Below, piece by piece: positions 46,651-55,397 of a stretch of DNA of 64,000 nucleotides. Position 1 is the first letter of the stretch, and the number at the start of each line of letters is the position of its first letter. Under the pieces are notes generated by a model. It was not told the origin of the DNA. It saw nothing but the letters and a program-made list of their open reading frames with translations, and searched no databases. The stretch is from NCBI GenBank assembly GCA_013204105.1, contig JABMOM010000040.1, forward strand, positions 62,001-126,000, read 5' to 3'. Source of the DNA: Flavobacteriales bacterium (GTDB lineage Bacteria > Bacteroidota > Bacteroidia > Flavobacteriales_G > Salibacteraceae). A program made the position numbers and the translations under genes.

Positions 46651-48083
46651 TCGGCCGAGGCGCTCCCACCCCCCATGAATGCCTCAATCTCTTGGATCGT
46701 GCGCGGCGCAGCTTCAGACAAGACCTTTGCCGGTCCATCCGTAATCAGGATGTCGTCCTCAATACGCACATAGATCCCCCACCACTTCGTATCACAGCGC
46801 GACCCAGGTGGAATGTAAATTCCCGGTTCTACGGTAATCACCTCACCGGGCTGCAGTGAACTGTAAATACCCGCATCGTGTACATCCAATCCGAGGTAAT
46901 GCGATGTGCCGTGCATGAAGTAATCTGCAATCTCACCCCATTCCTTGATGATGCCCAGCTTGATCAAGCCTTTGCCAATCGTGCGATAGGCTTCTTCGTG
47001 GGGCGTCCAGAACTTGTATCCTTTCGTGGCATAGCGAATGGCAACGGTCTGTGCGTCGAGTACCAATTGATAAACGGCCGCTTGTTCCTCCGTAAACTTT
47101 CCGCTGATGGGGATGGTACGCGTAATGTCAGCGGCATAGCCCTGGTATTGCGCGCCGATGTCCATTACGACCAGATCATCGGGAATGAGGAGGTCGTCGT
47201 TGTCCGTATAGTGGATGATGGCACCGTTATCTCCAGAAGCAACGATGGAAGGAAAGGCGATTCCGTCAGCGCCTGCATAGCGAAAGGTATACTCTATGAT
47301 GGCCTCGAGTTGGAATTCCGTCATACCTGGTTCTATCAATCGCATTACGTTGGTATGCGCCATGCACGTAATGTCAATGGCGGTCTGCATCATTCGGATT
47401 TCATCCTTTGACTTATGCTGGCGTAGGTAGCCAAACAGATCTTCCCCCTCATCCACCTGTACAGGAACCGACGCGCGGGCTGCTTTGTTGAACAGGTGCT
47501 TCACCATGCTCGCCAAGTCGCCGGGGTGGGTCTTGTTGTCTCGTTCAATAAACAGGCTGCGGTTGGCCAGGATGCGATTGATGGGCTCCCAATCGATGTC
47601 CAAGGTCTTGAACGCTGTATTGGGCATCACGGCCGCGATGCCACTTACCTCTTTGGCTTCCTCTTCGTTCATCATCGTTCCCGTCCACATTTCCTTCTTC
47701 TCTTGCTTCTCTTCGATGAAGAGGATTTCTCGGTACCACTTTCCTTCGATCTGGACCGGGCCGTCGAAGAGGATGAGCATGGCATTCTCCGCATTGATGC
47801 CCGTGAAATAGAAAAAGTCAGGATCCTGATGATAACGGTATTCAATGTCGTTGCTCCGGTATCGAATCGGCGCAGAAAACAAGACAACCATAGAGCTGTC
47901 TTCCAAGGTGTCTCGGAGTCGCTCGCGGTTTTCTGCAAAGAATCCAGGACTCAATTCTTCCGTCAACTCGGGTAAAGGGGAAACCTTGAACATCGGAGCC
48001 TCCTTGACGTCAACGGCATCTTCTTGGGCAATCGATGAAAGCGTCAGAACAGCGGCAAGGAAAGTCAGGGTAAATCGCTTCAT
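46647..48083 (-). CDS. exported Xaa-Pro aminopeptidase (M24B)
   Basis: 478 residues from ATG 48083: signal peptide (1-20, FTLTFLAAVLTLSSIAQ), an aminopeptidase-P N-terminal domain (about 35-190) and an M24 pita-bread domain (about 215-460). The metal ligands are seen in VVMDIGAQYQGYAADITRT (two Asp), GTSHYLGLDVHD (His) and VEPGIYIP (Glu), plus a late RIEDDILIT Glu. It removes N-terminal residues before proline, here most likely in the periplasm because of the signal peptide. An upstream in-frame start (48113) would bury the signal peptide behind ten residues. Confidence 0.93.
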   Translation of the reverse strand: MKRFTLTFLAAVLTLSSIAQEDAVDVKEAPMFKVSPLPELTEELSPGFFAENRERLRDTLEDSSMVVLFSAPIRYRSNDIEYRYHQDPDFFYFTGINAENAMLILFDGPVQIEGKWYREILFIEEKQEKKEMWTGTMMNEEEAKEVSGIAAVMPNTAFKTLDIDWEPINRILANRSLFIERDNKTHPGDLASMVKHLFNKAARASVPVQVDEGEDLFGYLRQHKSKDEIRMMQTAIDITCMAHTNVMRLIEPGMTEFQLEAIIEYTFRYAGADGIAFPSIVASGDNGAIIHYTDNDDLLIPDDLVVMDIGAQYQGYAADITRTIPISGKFTEEQAAVYQLVLDAQTVAIRYATKGYKFWTPHEEAYRTIGKGLIKLGIIKEWGEIADYFMHGTSHYLGLDVHDAGIYSSLQPGEVITVEPGIYIPPGSRCDTKWWGIYVRIEDDILITDGPAKVLSEAAPRTIQEIEAFMGGGSASAD

Positions 48084-48163
48084 ATTGCAAAACAAGGGAG
48101 TCTCCATCTGCACAAGACCACCCCCTCCCTGCTTTTATAAACACGCCTGCGTGTGAATCGGAC

Positions 48164-48193
48164 ACAAAAAAACCCCGGCGCACTGCACCGAGG
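48164..48193 (-). terminator. terminator of rpmB
   Basis: On the minus strand CCTCGGTGC pairs with GCGCCGGGG (two G-T pairs, loop AGT) and is followed by a T run (A run at 48166-48172 on plus). It begins 24 bases after the rpmB stop. Confidence 0.85.
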
Positions 48194-48216
48194 TCTCTGT
48201 ATGTTGTATGAAAAGT

Positions 48217-48450
48217 CTACTTGACCAATCCCTTCTCACGGGCGTCCTTCAAGCATGCAGCCAGACCTCGCTTGTTGATGTTGCGGATGCCCGCAGCACT
48301 TACTTTCAAGGTGACCCACTCGTCAGTCTCTGCGTCAAAAAACTTCTTTGTTTGAAGGTTGACGTCAAATGTTCTCTTGCTCTTTCGGTTTGAGTGTGAA
48401 ACGTTGTTTCCTACTTGAGCGGTCTTTCCTGTTATCTGGCAGATCTTCAT
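48217..48450 (-). CDS. rpmB: 50S ribosomal protein L28
   Basis: 77 residues: [28 protein letters not shown] at the start and [18 protein letters not shown] at the end are the L28 signature. A large-subunit protein. The ATG at 48450 is chosen over an in-frame start at 48474 because it is the conserved N-terminus and a GAAGG sequence precedes it. A TATATTTG box lies 21 bases upstream, inside the end of cinA. It is followed at once by a terminator: the L33 gene that normally follows L28 in related bacteria is absent here. Confidence 0.97.
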   Translation of the reverse strand: MKICQITGKTAQVGNNVSHSNRKSKRTFDVNLQTKKFFDAETDEWVTLKVSAAGIRNINKRGLAACLKDAREKGLVK

Positions 48451-48471
48451 GTTTCCTTCGAAAATTGGGTG

Positions 48472-48479
48472 CAAATATA
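48472..48479 (-). promoter_or_regulatory. -7 promoter box of rpmB
   Basis: TATATTTG on the minus strand, an exact TAnnTTTG match, 21 bases before the ATG. Confidence 0.65.
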
Positions 48480-48493
48480 TGTCTAATATTCTT

Positions 48494-49768
48494 TTAATGG
48501 AGTGCTTCTAAGAGAGAAATTCCTTTCTCTTTTAAAATCTCCTTTCGAACCATCTGCAAGCCTTGCATGGCGGACTTTCTGATGTTGCGTTCTCGGTGAT
48601 CTCCCATCCTAAATCGTTGGGCGAAAGATCCGGAAGGGCCTGAAATACCGATCCAAACCGTCCCGACCGGCTTCTCTTCCGTTCCACCATCCGGTCCTGC
48701 AATGCCTGTGGTCGCAATCGCGAAATCGGTATGAAATATCCGCCTTGCTCCTTCTGCCATCTGAATAGCTACCGTTTCGCTGACGGCTCCGTATGTCTCT
48801 AGGGACGCCTCGTCGACGCCGAGCACTTCCATTTTCGCTTGGTTAGAATACGTCACTGCACCTCCGTTGAAATAGGCACTGCTGCCCGGTATACTTGTCA
48901 GCATGTGCGATATGTATCCGCCGGTGCAGCTCTCTGCCGTGGACAAGGTCTTTCCTTGCGTCTTGAGCAACTTACCGATCACCGATTCCAAGGCTTCATC
49001 GTCAAAGCCAAAGGCATACTTGGAGATCAAGGGCAGCACATTTCCTACCTCTTGGTCGATCTGTCGTTGCAGTGCTGGTTCATCATTTCCGAAGCCGGAG
49101 ACGCGCAAACGCACTGAGCCTACGGAGGGCAAGTACGCCAACTTCAGTCCCGAATTGCGCAGGTTTTCTTCCCAATCGCCAATGATTTCCATCAGCGAGC
49201 TCTCGCCGATGCCTTGGGTCATGATCGTGCGATGGATGATGGGTAGTTTTTGAATGCGCGTGCGTATGCGGGGGATTGCGTGATCGGTGAAAATGGACTT
49301 CATCTCAAAGGGAACACCCGGCATCGAAATGAAGACTGAACCGTTTTTCTCAAACCACATACCTGGTGCCGAACCGTGCGCATTGAAGAGTACTTCGCAG
49401 TTGTCGGGAACCTCGGCTTGACCGCGATTCACCTCCGGCATCGGAAGACCGCGGATGGCGAAATGCTCAGCAACGCGCTCCAACACCATGGCATCCGTCC
49501 GCCAACCACTGTTGAACCAATCGCCCAAAGCGGCTTTGGTAATGTCGTCTTTCGTTGGACCGAGTCCACCGGTCAAGATCACCAATGCAATCGAATCATC
49601 CACCGCATTCAGCGCGTCGTGGATCGCCTCACGGGTGTCAGCGATGCTCACTATACGCTCGATGGCAATGCCGAGCTGATGCAGCTCGGTCGCTAACCAC
49701 GCGGAATTCGTGTCTACAATCTGTCCGATGAGTATCTCATCGCCTATGGTTATAATGCGTGCTTTCAC
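48494..49768 (-). CDS. cinA: CinA family protein
   Basis: 424 residues, full two-domain CinA. The N-terminal MoCF/COG1058 domain ([33 protein letters not shown]) acts as ADP-ribose or CoA pyrophosphatase in studied members. The C-terminal PncC domain (about 260-415; [35 protein letters not shown]) acts as nicotinamide-nucleotide amidase in NAD recycling. Cytosolic. Divergent from a nucleoside phosphorylase gene; upstream of rpmB as in many Bacteroidota. Confidence 0.95.
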   Translation of the reverse strand: MKARIITIGDEILIGQIVDTNSAWLATELHQLGIAIERIVSIADTREAIHDALNAVDDSIALVILTGGLGPTKDDITKAALGDWFNSGWRTDAMVLERVAEHFAIRGLPMPEVNRGQAEVPDNCEVLFNAHGSAPGMWFEKNGSVFISMPGVPFEMKSIFTDHAIPRIRTRIQKLPIIHRTIMTQGIGESSLMEIIGDWEENLRNSGLKLAYLPSVGSVRLRVSGFGNDEPALQRQIDQEVGNVLPLISKYAFGFDDEALESVIGKLLKTQGKTLSTAESCTGGYISHMLTSIPGSSAYFNGGAVTYSNQAKMEVLGVDEASLETYGAVSETVAIQMAEGARRIFHTDFAIATTGIAGPDGGTEEKPVGTVWIGISGPSGSFAQRFRMGDHRERNIRKSAMQGLQMVRKEILKEKGISLLEALH

Positions 49769-49794
49769 GGGGGCATAAAACTATCTAAATGTCC

Positions 49795-49802
49795 TAGGTT
49801 TG
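49795..49802 (+). promoter_or_regulatory. -7 promoter box of the nucleoside phosphorylase gene
   Basis: TAGGTTTG, exact TAnnTTTG match, 19 bases before the ATG at 49822. Confidence 0.6.
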
Positions 49803-49821
49803 AAAATAGATTTTGTCAACG

Positions 49822-50694
49822 ATGCATCCACAAGAATCTGAACTGGTCCTAAATGCCGATGGCAGCGTCTATCACCTCTGCCTTAAACGCGAACATATCG
49901 CAAATCACGTGCTCTTGGTAGGCGATCCTGGTCGGGTGTCGATGATCAGTGCACGCTTTGACTCGATCGAACACAAGATCAGCAATCGGGAGTTTGTTAC
50001 CCATACCGGTATGTATAAAGGGACGCGCATCACCGCCTTGGCCACGGGCATTGGCACCGACAACATCGACATTGTGGTCAACGAACTCGACGCCGCGGTC
50101 AATTTCGACCTTGAACGTCGAACTCCGCTCAAGGACATTACTTCGCTCAACCTCATCCGCATTGGTACATGCGGCGCGATACAAGCAGACCTTCCCGTAA
50201 ACAGCACAGTGGTCTCCGAATGGGCCATCGGTTTGGACGGTGTTCGGCATTTCTATGACATCGTGGAGCATCGCGACGAAGAGCGCATACGCACAATGCT
50301 GGAGGCTTTTCTTGGAGAGGACTTATACATGAACCCACTCTACGTGGCGCGGGCGAGCCAGGAACTCCTTGCCAGGTTTCAACACCTCGGAAAACTCGGC
50401 ATGACCTTGACGGCCAATGGCTTTTTCGGACCTCAGGGTCGCTCCATCCGCCTTCCCCTTGCCTTTCCAAATTTCAATGAGGAGATCAGTAAATTCGAAA
50501 CGCACGGCGCCCGGATCGAGAACTACGAAATGGAAAGTTCGGCCCTGTTTGCACTGGGCGGAGCGCTGGGCCACGAGTGCCTCAGCCTTTGTGTGGTCGT
50601 AGCCAACCGCAAGGCAAAGGAATTCAGCAAAGACTATGCTCCGGCGATGCACGCATTGATCACGGGTGTACTGGATACCTTGGCCGAAGGCTGA
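49822..50694 (+). CDS. PNP/UDP-family nucleoside phosphorylase
   Basis: 290 residues. VLLVGDPGRVSMIS (phosphate-binding), THTGMYKGTRITALATGIG, IRIGTCGAIQADLPVNSTVVSEWAIG and NYEMESSALFALGGALGHECLSLCVVVANR (base and ribose pocket Met-Glu) place it in the PNP_UDP_1 superfamily, closest in layout to uridine phosphorylases. It splits a nucleoside with phosphate into base and ribose 1-phosphate in the cytosol; base specificity is not fixed by eye. The ATG at 49822 is preferred to a TTG three codons upstream. Substrate salvage has no other gene nearby. Confidence 0.9.
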   Translation: MHPQESELVLNADGSVYHLCLKREHIANHVLLVGDPGRVSMISARFDSIEHKISNREFVTHTGMYKGTRITALATGIGTDNIDIVVNELDAAVNFDLERRTPLKDITSLNLIRIGTCGAIQADLPVNSTVVSEWAIGLDGVRHFYDIVEHRDEERIRTMLEAFLGEDLYMNPLYVARASQELLARFQHLGKLGMTLTANGFFGPQGRSIRLPLAFPNFNEEISKFETHGARIENYEMESSALFALGGALGHECLSLCVVVANRKAKEFSKDYAPAMHALITGVLDTLAEG

Positions 50695-50761
50695 TCCGCT
50701 ATTCACAAAGGCAGTGTTGATAGCTCTCTGAAAGCCAAATCTTGCGGGGTCAATACCCCCG

Positions 50762-50769
50762 TAATTTTG
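50762..50769 (+). promoter_or_regulatory. -7 box close to the SirB1-like start
   Basis: TAATTTTG, exact TAnnTTTG match, only seven bases before the ATG at 50777. With the rnpB spacing the leader is about three nt. Confidence 0.55.
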
Positions 50770-50776
50770 AGCATCA

Positions 50777-51652
50777 ATGAAGAAAGGCCCTGATATTACA
50801 GCATTGATTCATCTCCTCGACGATCCAGACGAGTCCGTTTACAGTCATGTAAAGGTTCAACTGATGGCGATTGGAGCCGATGTCATCCCCAATCTAGAAG
50901 ACGCTTGGGAATCGAATCTCTTCGGCATGGTCTTTCAAGAACGCATCGAAGACTTGATCCACGAGATCCAGTTCGACGCGCTAAAGGCCAGCCTAGGCCA
51001 ATGGGCCAGCGACGAGGGCAATAGCCTCCTCGATGGCGTTATCATCATCAACCGCTACCAGTACCCTGACTTCGATGAGGAGAAACTGCTCAAGTCATTG
51101 GAGCAAATCCAGCAAGACATATGGATCGAACTGAACACCAACCTCACGGCATTCGAGCAAGTCAAGGTGATCAACCACATCCTTTTCGAACTCTACGGAT
51201 TTAGCGGCAATACCAGCGACTATCACTCCCCAAAGAATTCCTTTCTCAGCGTTGTACTCGAGACAAAGAAGGGGAATCCGCTGAGCCTGAGCTTGATCTA
51301 TTCGATCATTGCACAAAACTTAGACCTACCGATCTACGGCGTGAACCTCCCACACCATTTCATCCTCGCATATTTGGATCGGTTCAGCCTGTACCAGACC
51401 AACGACATCTACAAGACCGACGTACTCTTCTACATCAACCCCTTCAGCAAGGGAACGGTCTTCAGCAGAAATGAGATCGACCAGTTCTTGGAACAACTGA
51501 AATTGGATCCAATAGAGAGCTTCTTCCAACCCGCCACCAACGCCGCCATCATCCGAAGGGCGCTCAGCAACCTAGAGCACAGCTACACCAAGATGGGCAA
51601 CGAAAAGCGAGTGAATGAGATCAAAGCCTTGATCCAAGTGCTGGAAGGGTGA
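50777..51652 (+). CDS. SirB1/transglutaminase-like protein
   Basis: 291 residues, cytosolic. Central HILFELYGFSGNTSDYHSPKNSFL, then LETKKGNPLSLSLIYSIIAQNLDLPIYGVNLPHHFIL, is the SirB1/Transglut_core2 pattern. Here the position of the usual catalytic Cys appears to be occupied by another residue (GNPLSLSLIY), while the His of LPHHFIL is kept, so protease or transglutaminase activity is doubtful. The N-terminal third is helical with a possible HEAT-like unit (HVKVQLMAIGADVIPNLEDAW). A TPR-like tail ends it. Role unknown. Confidence 0.82.
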   Translation: MKKGPDITALIHLLDDPDESVYSHVKVQLMAIGADVIPNLEDAWESNLFGMVFQERIEDLIHEIQFDALKASLGQWASDEGNSLLDGVIIINRYQYPDFDEEKLLKSLEQIQQDIWIELNTNLTAFEQVKVINHILFELYGFSGNTSDYHSPKNSFLSVVLETKKGNPLSLSLIYSIIAQNLDLPIYGVNLPHHFILAYLDRFSLYQTNDIYKTDVLFYINPFSKGTVFSRNEIDQFLEQLKLDPIESFFQPATNAAIIRRALSNLEHSYTKMGNEKRVNEIKALIQVLEG

Positions 51653-51663
51653 CGCTTGGGCAT

Positions 51664-52030
51664 TTTCAACTTCAACTTCAATTTCAATTCTTGGTTCGAG
51701 CTTCGCGCCAACGGTTTCCTCCAACCTATGTCAGTTCGAGTGTCCACGCCACAGGCTAACCCCCGGCGATGTCAGTTCGAGTGATCACGACTGCGTCGTG
51801 ATCGTATCGAGAACACTCCCCGAACATGAGCGTAAGGCTTCTCGATACGATCGCATAAGCTTTGTATTAACGCGTTTATTTCGTGTGCGATCACTCGAAG
51901 TGACAGCCTTTGGGAACCTCAACTTCAACTGCAACTTCAATGAGCTAATGCACTAATGAGCTAATGATCTGATCCTCTAATTCTCTAACCGAGGCGAAGC
52001 CGAGCTCAGTGAGCGAAGCGAGCTAATCAA
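51664..52030. repeat. compound repeat region: hexamer tracts and three REP-like units
   Basis: This 546-bp gap is almost all repeat. Hexamer tract 51664-51690. A partial REP-like unit 51729-51757. A complete unit 51770-51814 with hairpin GATCACGAC-TGC-GTCGTGATC. An inverted unit 51839-51905 whose GATCGCA / TGCGATC stem encloses about 30 extra bases. A second tract 51910-51940. A GCTAATG/CTAATGAGC direct-repeat stretch 51942-51985. The word CCGAGCTCAGTGAGCGAAGCGA (51998-52019), also seen at about 39033-39054, follows. No protein gene was seen between 51653 and 52198. Confidence 0.8.
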
Positions 52031-52198
52031 CAACTCCCCAGTCCGCAACCAAACCCTTCCCGTCGAAAAAAATCACGCATTTAGCATAAAAGAACAAAGC
52101 CCTCGCTCCTCCTCAGAAGAAGGAGACGTATATTCGCGATTCAAGGAAGAAAACCATCATCCACCGCGTTCTCTTCAGTCGAAACCTTAACGCAATAC

Positions 52199-52945
52199 AT
52201 GGAAATCCTCATATTCTTTACCGCACACTGGTACCTTTCACTGTTCACTCAGACCTTCTTTCACCACCGCTATGCTGCGCATCAAATGTTCACCATGAGC
52301 AAGGGTTGGGAGAAAGTATTCCAATTGCTTTCCTTCGTGTTTCAAGGCTCTAGCTACCTCAGCGCCAATACCTACGGAATTTTACACAGAATGCATCACG
52401 CATACGCTGACACAGAACTGGACCCGCACTCTCCTAAATACGACAAGAACGTCTTCGCCATGATGTGGCGCACCAAGACCATCTATTCCGACATTCATCA
52501 TGGCCGAACTGAAGTGGAGGACAAATGGAAAAAAGACCTTCCTAACTGGCCAGCATTGGAGCGTGTCGCTGACAATTGGTTGGTTCGAGTGCTTTGGGGC
52601 TTATTCTACATTTGGTTCTATGTAGTTTTTGCTACGCATTGGTGGATGTTCCTTCTCTTGCCGATCCACTTCATCATGGGACCTTTTCACGGAGCGATCA
52701 TCAACTGGATGGCACACAAGTTTGGTTACCGCAACTTTGAGATGAAGGATACCTCTATGAACTTCCTTCCGTTCGACTTCCTGATGTTGGGTGAGAGTTA
52801 CCACAACAACCACCACAAGTACGGAGCACGAGCGAATTTTGGTGGAATACGCTGGCACGAGATCGATCCGGTTTACATCGCGATCAAGATCTTTGACAAG
52901 CTCGGTATCATCAAGTTGAAGCTACAGCCGGTCAACGAAGGCTGA
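52199..52945 (+). CDS. acyl-CoA/fatty acid desaturase
   Basis: 248 residues with four membrane helices. The three histidine boxes of membrane di-iron desaturases are present: HHRYAAH (22-28), HRMHH (63-67) and HNNHH (about 203-207). This is the stearoyl-CoA delta-9 type by spacing. It introduces a double bond into acyl chains and adjusts membrane fluidity. It is shorter than many relatives because it starts immediately before the first membrane helix; no upstream in-frame ATG was found. TATATTCG (52129-52136) is a plausible -7 box with a leader of about 58 nt. Confidence 0.92.
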   Translation: MEILIFFTAHWYLSLFTQTFFHHRYAAHQMFTMSKGWEKVFQLLSFVFQGSSYLSANTYGILHRMHHAYADTELDPHSPKYDKNVFAMMWRTKTIYSDIHHGRTEVEDKWKKDLPNWPALERVADNWLVRVLWGLFYIWFYVVFATHWWMFLLLPIHFIMGPFHGAIINWMAHKFGYRNFEMKDTSMNFLPFDFLMLGESYHNNHHKYGARANFGGIRWHEIDPVYIAIKIFDKLGIIKLKLQPVNEG

Positions 52946-52971
52946 TTCAAGTCGGATATTTCCATTTATTT

Positions 52972-53040
52972 GGGCGAGTCCCACGTAAAACGTGGGCCGC
53001 GCTATCCGCAGTACACGGTACTCGCTTCTATCGCTCACGC
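52972..53040 (+). repeat. structured intergenic element, copy 2
   Basis: GGGCG, AG, hairpin CCCACGT-AAA-ACGTGGG, CC, GCGCTATCCGC, hairpin AGTAC-ACG-GTACT, then CGCTTCTATCGCTCACGC. The unpaired words match copy 1 (16192-16283) while both hairpins differ in sequence and keep pairing. Lies between convergent genes, as copy 1 does. Confidence 0.7.
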
Positions 53041-53110
53041 GGCGATGTGTAATCCCCCTTCGGTTCAGAACATTTTAAGCACAATTCGTCCACCATTGGT
53101 TGCTCCAAAA

Positions 53111-53860
53111 TCATTGCCTTCCATCATCCATCTTACTCAGCTCCTGTTCCACAATCCGTTGAATGTCAGGAGTATCGTTCAACATCATCATGTGCGAACT
53201 TCCCTCTAGCACATAGTCTGCTTCAATATTCCGAATCGGCAAGGTGTGATCATTGGAGCCATGAATGTGCACGATTTGCTCGGGCACAGCGATACCATCC
53301 CACGTTACAATTAACCGAATTGCCCGCTTCAAGAAGCGCTTGTCCTTTGCTGAGAGCATCGACTTGAACACTTCCTTATGCTTGCGCCGATCAGGCTCAA
53401 ACAAAGGCTGAAGGATGAATGCGCTGGCTTTGACAACCCCAGCTGGGACAAGCTTATATATCGGTATCGCACGCTGCGTTCGATAACCAAAGGGGAGTTC
53501 TGAGCGCTGTTTCGCACTAGAAACGATGATCACCTTTCTAGGATCCAATAGTTCATTCAGTTCGCAGCTGAGCATCCCACCCAAAGAAACTCCTACAAGT
53601 GAATATGTCCCTTCGGAAGTATCAATTTGACCCGCGATTCGCTGCGCGTAAGATTGCATATTCTCCCTGCGGTTGGGTAAAGGATAGTGAACATGGACCG
53701 TATCATAGCGGTTTGAATCCAAGCTTAAGCGTTGAAAAATACGGGAATCCGACCCTTGTCCAGGAAGTAGGTAAACACGCTCCTTTCCTTGTGCATATAC
53801 TTCGGAATGCAAAAATGAGAAGAGATAAAACAGGCTGCTAAAAAACAAGATTCGTCGCAA
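53111..53860 (-). CDS. exported alpha/beta hydrolase
   Basis: 249 residues: signal peptide (about 1-23, FSFLHSEVYA), an alpha/beta-hydrolase core with VYLLPGQGSDSRIF (oxyanion loop), nucleophile Ser in LVGVSLGGM, acidic residue in IHGSNDHTLP and catalytic His in GSSHMMML. Probably periplasmic or lipid-anchored outside; substrate unknown. It ends toward the desaturase with structured element copy 2 between. It starts 86 bases after the cytochrome c stop on the same strand and may be read from that operon. Confidence 0.85.
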   Translation of the reverse strand: MRRILFFSSLFYLFSFLHSEVYAQGKERVYLLPGQGSDSRIFQRLSLDSNRYDTVHVHYPLPNRRENMQSYAQRIAGQIDTSEGTYSLVGVSLGGMLSCELNELLDPRKVIIVSSAKQRSELPFGYRTQRAIPIYKLVPAGVVKASAFILQPLFEPDRRKHKEVFKSMLSAKDKRFLKRAIRLIVTWDGIAVPEQIVHIHGSNDHTLPIRNIEADYVLEGSSHMMMLNDTPDIQRIVEQELSKMDDGRQ

Positions 53861-53946
53861 GCTTGATAATTTAGGCTTTTAACTCATCGTAAAATGAGGA
53901 TTTCAGATTGTCTCGTCGAAAGATGACTGCTAATGCAACACCTTCT

Positions 53947-54351
53947 CTATTTACCACCTTGCGAACACTTTACCAATTGTTCACGGACTTCCCCAATGAC
54001 GTAGTGTTCTTTTTGATCGTTGAGATCGACCAAAATGTAGTGCACAAGGTTATTGATCTCAACATCCGTGAGTTGCAGGTTACCCTCCATTTCTCCTTCG
54101 TAGGCCACGCCATTGACTTCGATGGGCCCGGAGATGCCGTGGCGAATAATGCACGCGAGTTCTGCCCGATTCTCTACCACATAATCCGCATTGGCCACAG
54201 GTGGGAGAAGCCTTCCTAAGCCCTGCCCGCTCTCCATATGACAGCTCTGACAATTTCGCTCGTACAACACCCTGCCTTGATTGCGTGGTTTGTAATCACA
54301 CGCTGCAAAAAGGAGCACAATCAGCAATAAGGATCCGAGCGATTTACTCAT
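53947..54351 (-). CDS. cytochrome c lipoprotein
   Basis: 134 residues: lipobox FAAC (Cys18), then a class I cytochrome c domain with CQSCH at residues 34-38 (GRVLYERNCQSCHMESGQGLGRLLPP) and a GISGPIEVNGVAYEGEMEGN loop that may provide the distal Met. It is last of a tightly packed run on the minus strand, overlapping the Sco gene by eight bases. It probably carries electrons at the periplasmic face of a membrane alongside the Sco-dependent oxidase. Confidence 0.9.
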   Translation of the reverse strand: MSKSLGSLLLIVLLFAACDYKPRNQGRVLYERNCQSCHMESGQGLGRLLPPVANADYVVENRAELACIIRHGISGPIEVNGVAYEGEMEGNLQLTDVEINNLVHYILVDLNDQKEHYVIGEVREQLVKCSQGGK

Positions 54352-54979
54352 TCAACAACCATTGGATGTCGTCCATCAGCGCATCCACCTCGTCCTCACT
54401 GGTTCCGTCATAGATGCCACGTATCTGCTTATTGCGGTCTATTAAGAGAAAGGCACCACTGTGGGCGTAACCGCCGGGAGCCAATTCATCCACTTGGGCT
54501 GCGATCATGTAGTGCTTGGCCATGCTGTAAATGCTATCGCGGTCGCCGGTGACCATGTGCCAACGATCCGAAGTGATGCCCAACTTATCTGCATATTCTT
54601 TCAACCTTCCTACGCTGTCGCGAATGGGATCAATGCTGTGCGAAAGCAACACCAATTGGGGCTCATCCTCATAGGCATCGTACACCCGAAGCATTTGTTG
54701 CTTCATTTTCGGGCAGATGGTAGGACAGGACGTAAAGAAGAAATCGGTGACATAGACCTTCCCATCCACCGTTGCGTGGGTGATTTCATTGCCATCCTGA
54801 TCGGTAAAGCTGAATGGGCGGATCGTGGTAAACATCGTATCGGTCACGAACACGCCGTCCACTACTTCATCCACTACTTTATAGGGTCCCAAAACGGGCA
54901 GCTCCTTCTTAAGCTCTTCTCCACACGAAACCAAGAGGAGTACTACTCCAATCGGCAATAACCACTTACTTCTGCTCAT
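54344..54979 (-). CDS. Sco1/SenC copper chaperone lipoprotein
   Basis: 211 residues from ATG 54979: lipobox VSCG (Cys19) and a thioredoxin-like Sco domain with the copper motif SCPTICP (CxxxC) and the late His ligand in GGYAHSGAFLLIDRNK. Sco proteins deliver copper to the CuA or other centre of haem-copper oxidases at the outer face of the inner membrane. The start overlaps the upstream lipoprotein stop by 14 bases; a start at 55003 would prepend an implausible MMMESSWW. Neighbouring cytochrome c and lipoprotein genes suggest a joint role in respiration. Confidence 0.93.
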   Translation of the reverse strand: MSRSKWLLPIGVVLLLVSCGEELKKELPVLGPYKVVDEVVDGVFVTDTMFTTIRPFSFTDQDGNEITHATVDGKVYVTDFFFTSCPTICPKMKQQMLRVYDAYEDEPQLVLLSHSIDPIRDSVGRLKEYADKLGITSDRWHMVTGDRDSIYSMAKHYMIAAQVDELAPGGYAHSGAFLLIDRNKQIRGIYDGTSEDEVDALMDDIQWLLNE

Positions 54980-55397
54980 CCACCAACTGCTTTCCATCAT
55001 CAATGCTCTTCTCTATTGCTTGTTTTACCTCGTCTATCATCCCGATCTGCGTTTCATAGTAAACGATGGCTGAGTCGATCGGATGATCCACTTCGTAGCT
55101 AGGGTCGTAGTCCGCCATCCAGGCCATCATCGCTTCGTGGGCAACTTCCAAATGTCCAATGCGCTCCGTAAAGACCCGTCGGGCAGCACCTGTTGAATCT
55201 AAACTGTCGATGACGACGGCCTCCCTATACTTTTTCAGTTGACCAGACACTTCCATGATCTCCCCCAGGCGCGGCATTACCTCATCGTGTACTTCGATGG
55301 CGCGTTTTCGCAGCTCCGTTACTTTTTCCTGCTTCGGATCGGTGCAAGCACCAAGAAACAGTGCAATTGCTGCGATCATGATCATTCCCTTCCTCAT
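54966..55397 (-). CDS. helical lipoprotein of unknown function
   Basis: 143 residues: lipobox LGAC (Cys18) followed by an all-helical mature part with heptad character (EKVTELRKRAIEVHDEVMPRLGEI, RIGHLEVAHEAMMAWMADYD). Homologous small lipoproteins often sit beside Sco genes in Bacteroidota, in my recollection, but no function is established. It overlaps the amidohydrolase stop by four bases and the Sco start by 14 bases, so it is translationally coupled on both sides. Confidence 0.72.
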   Translation of the reverse strand: MRKGMIMIAAIALFLGACTDPKQEKVTELRKRAIEVHDEVMPRLGEIMEVSGQLKKYREAVVIDSLDSTGAARRVFTERIGHLEVAHEAMMAWMADYDPSYEVDHPIDSAIVYYETQIGMIDEVKQAIEKSIDDGKQLVDEQK

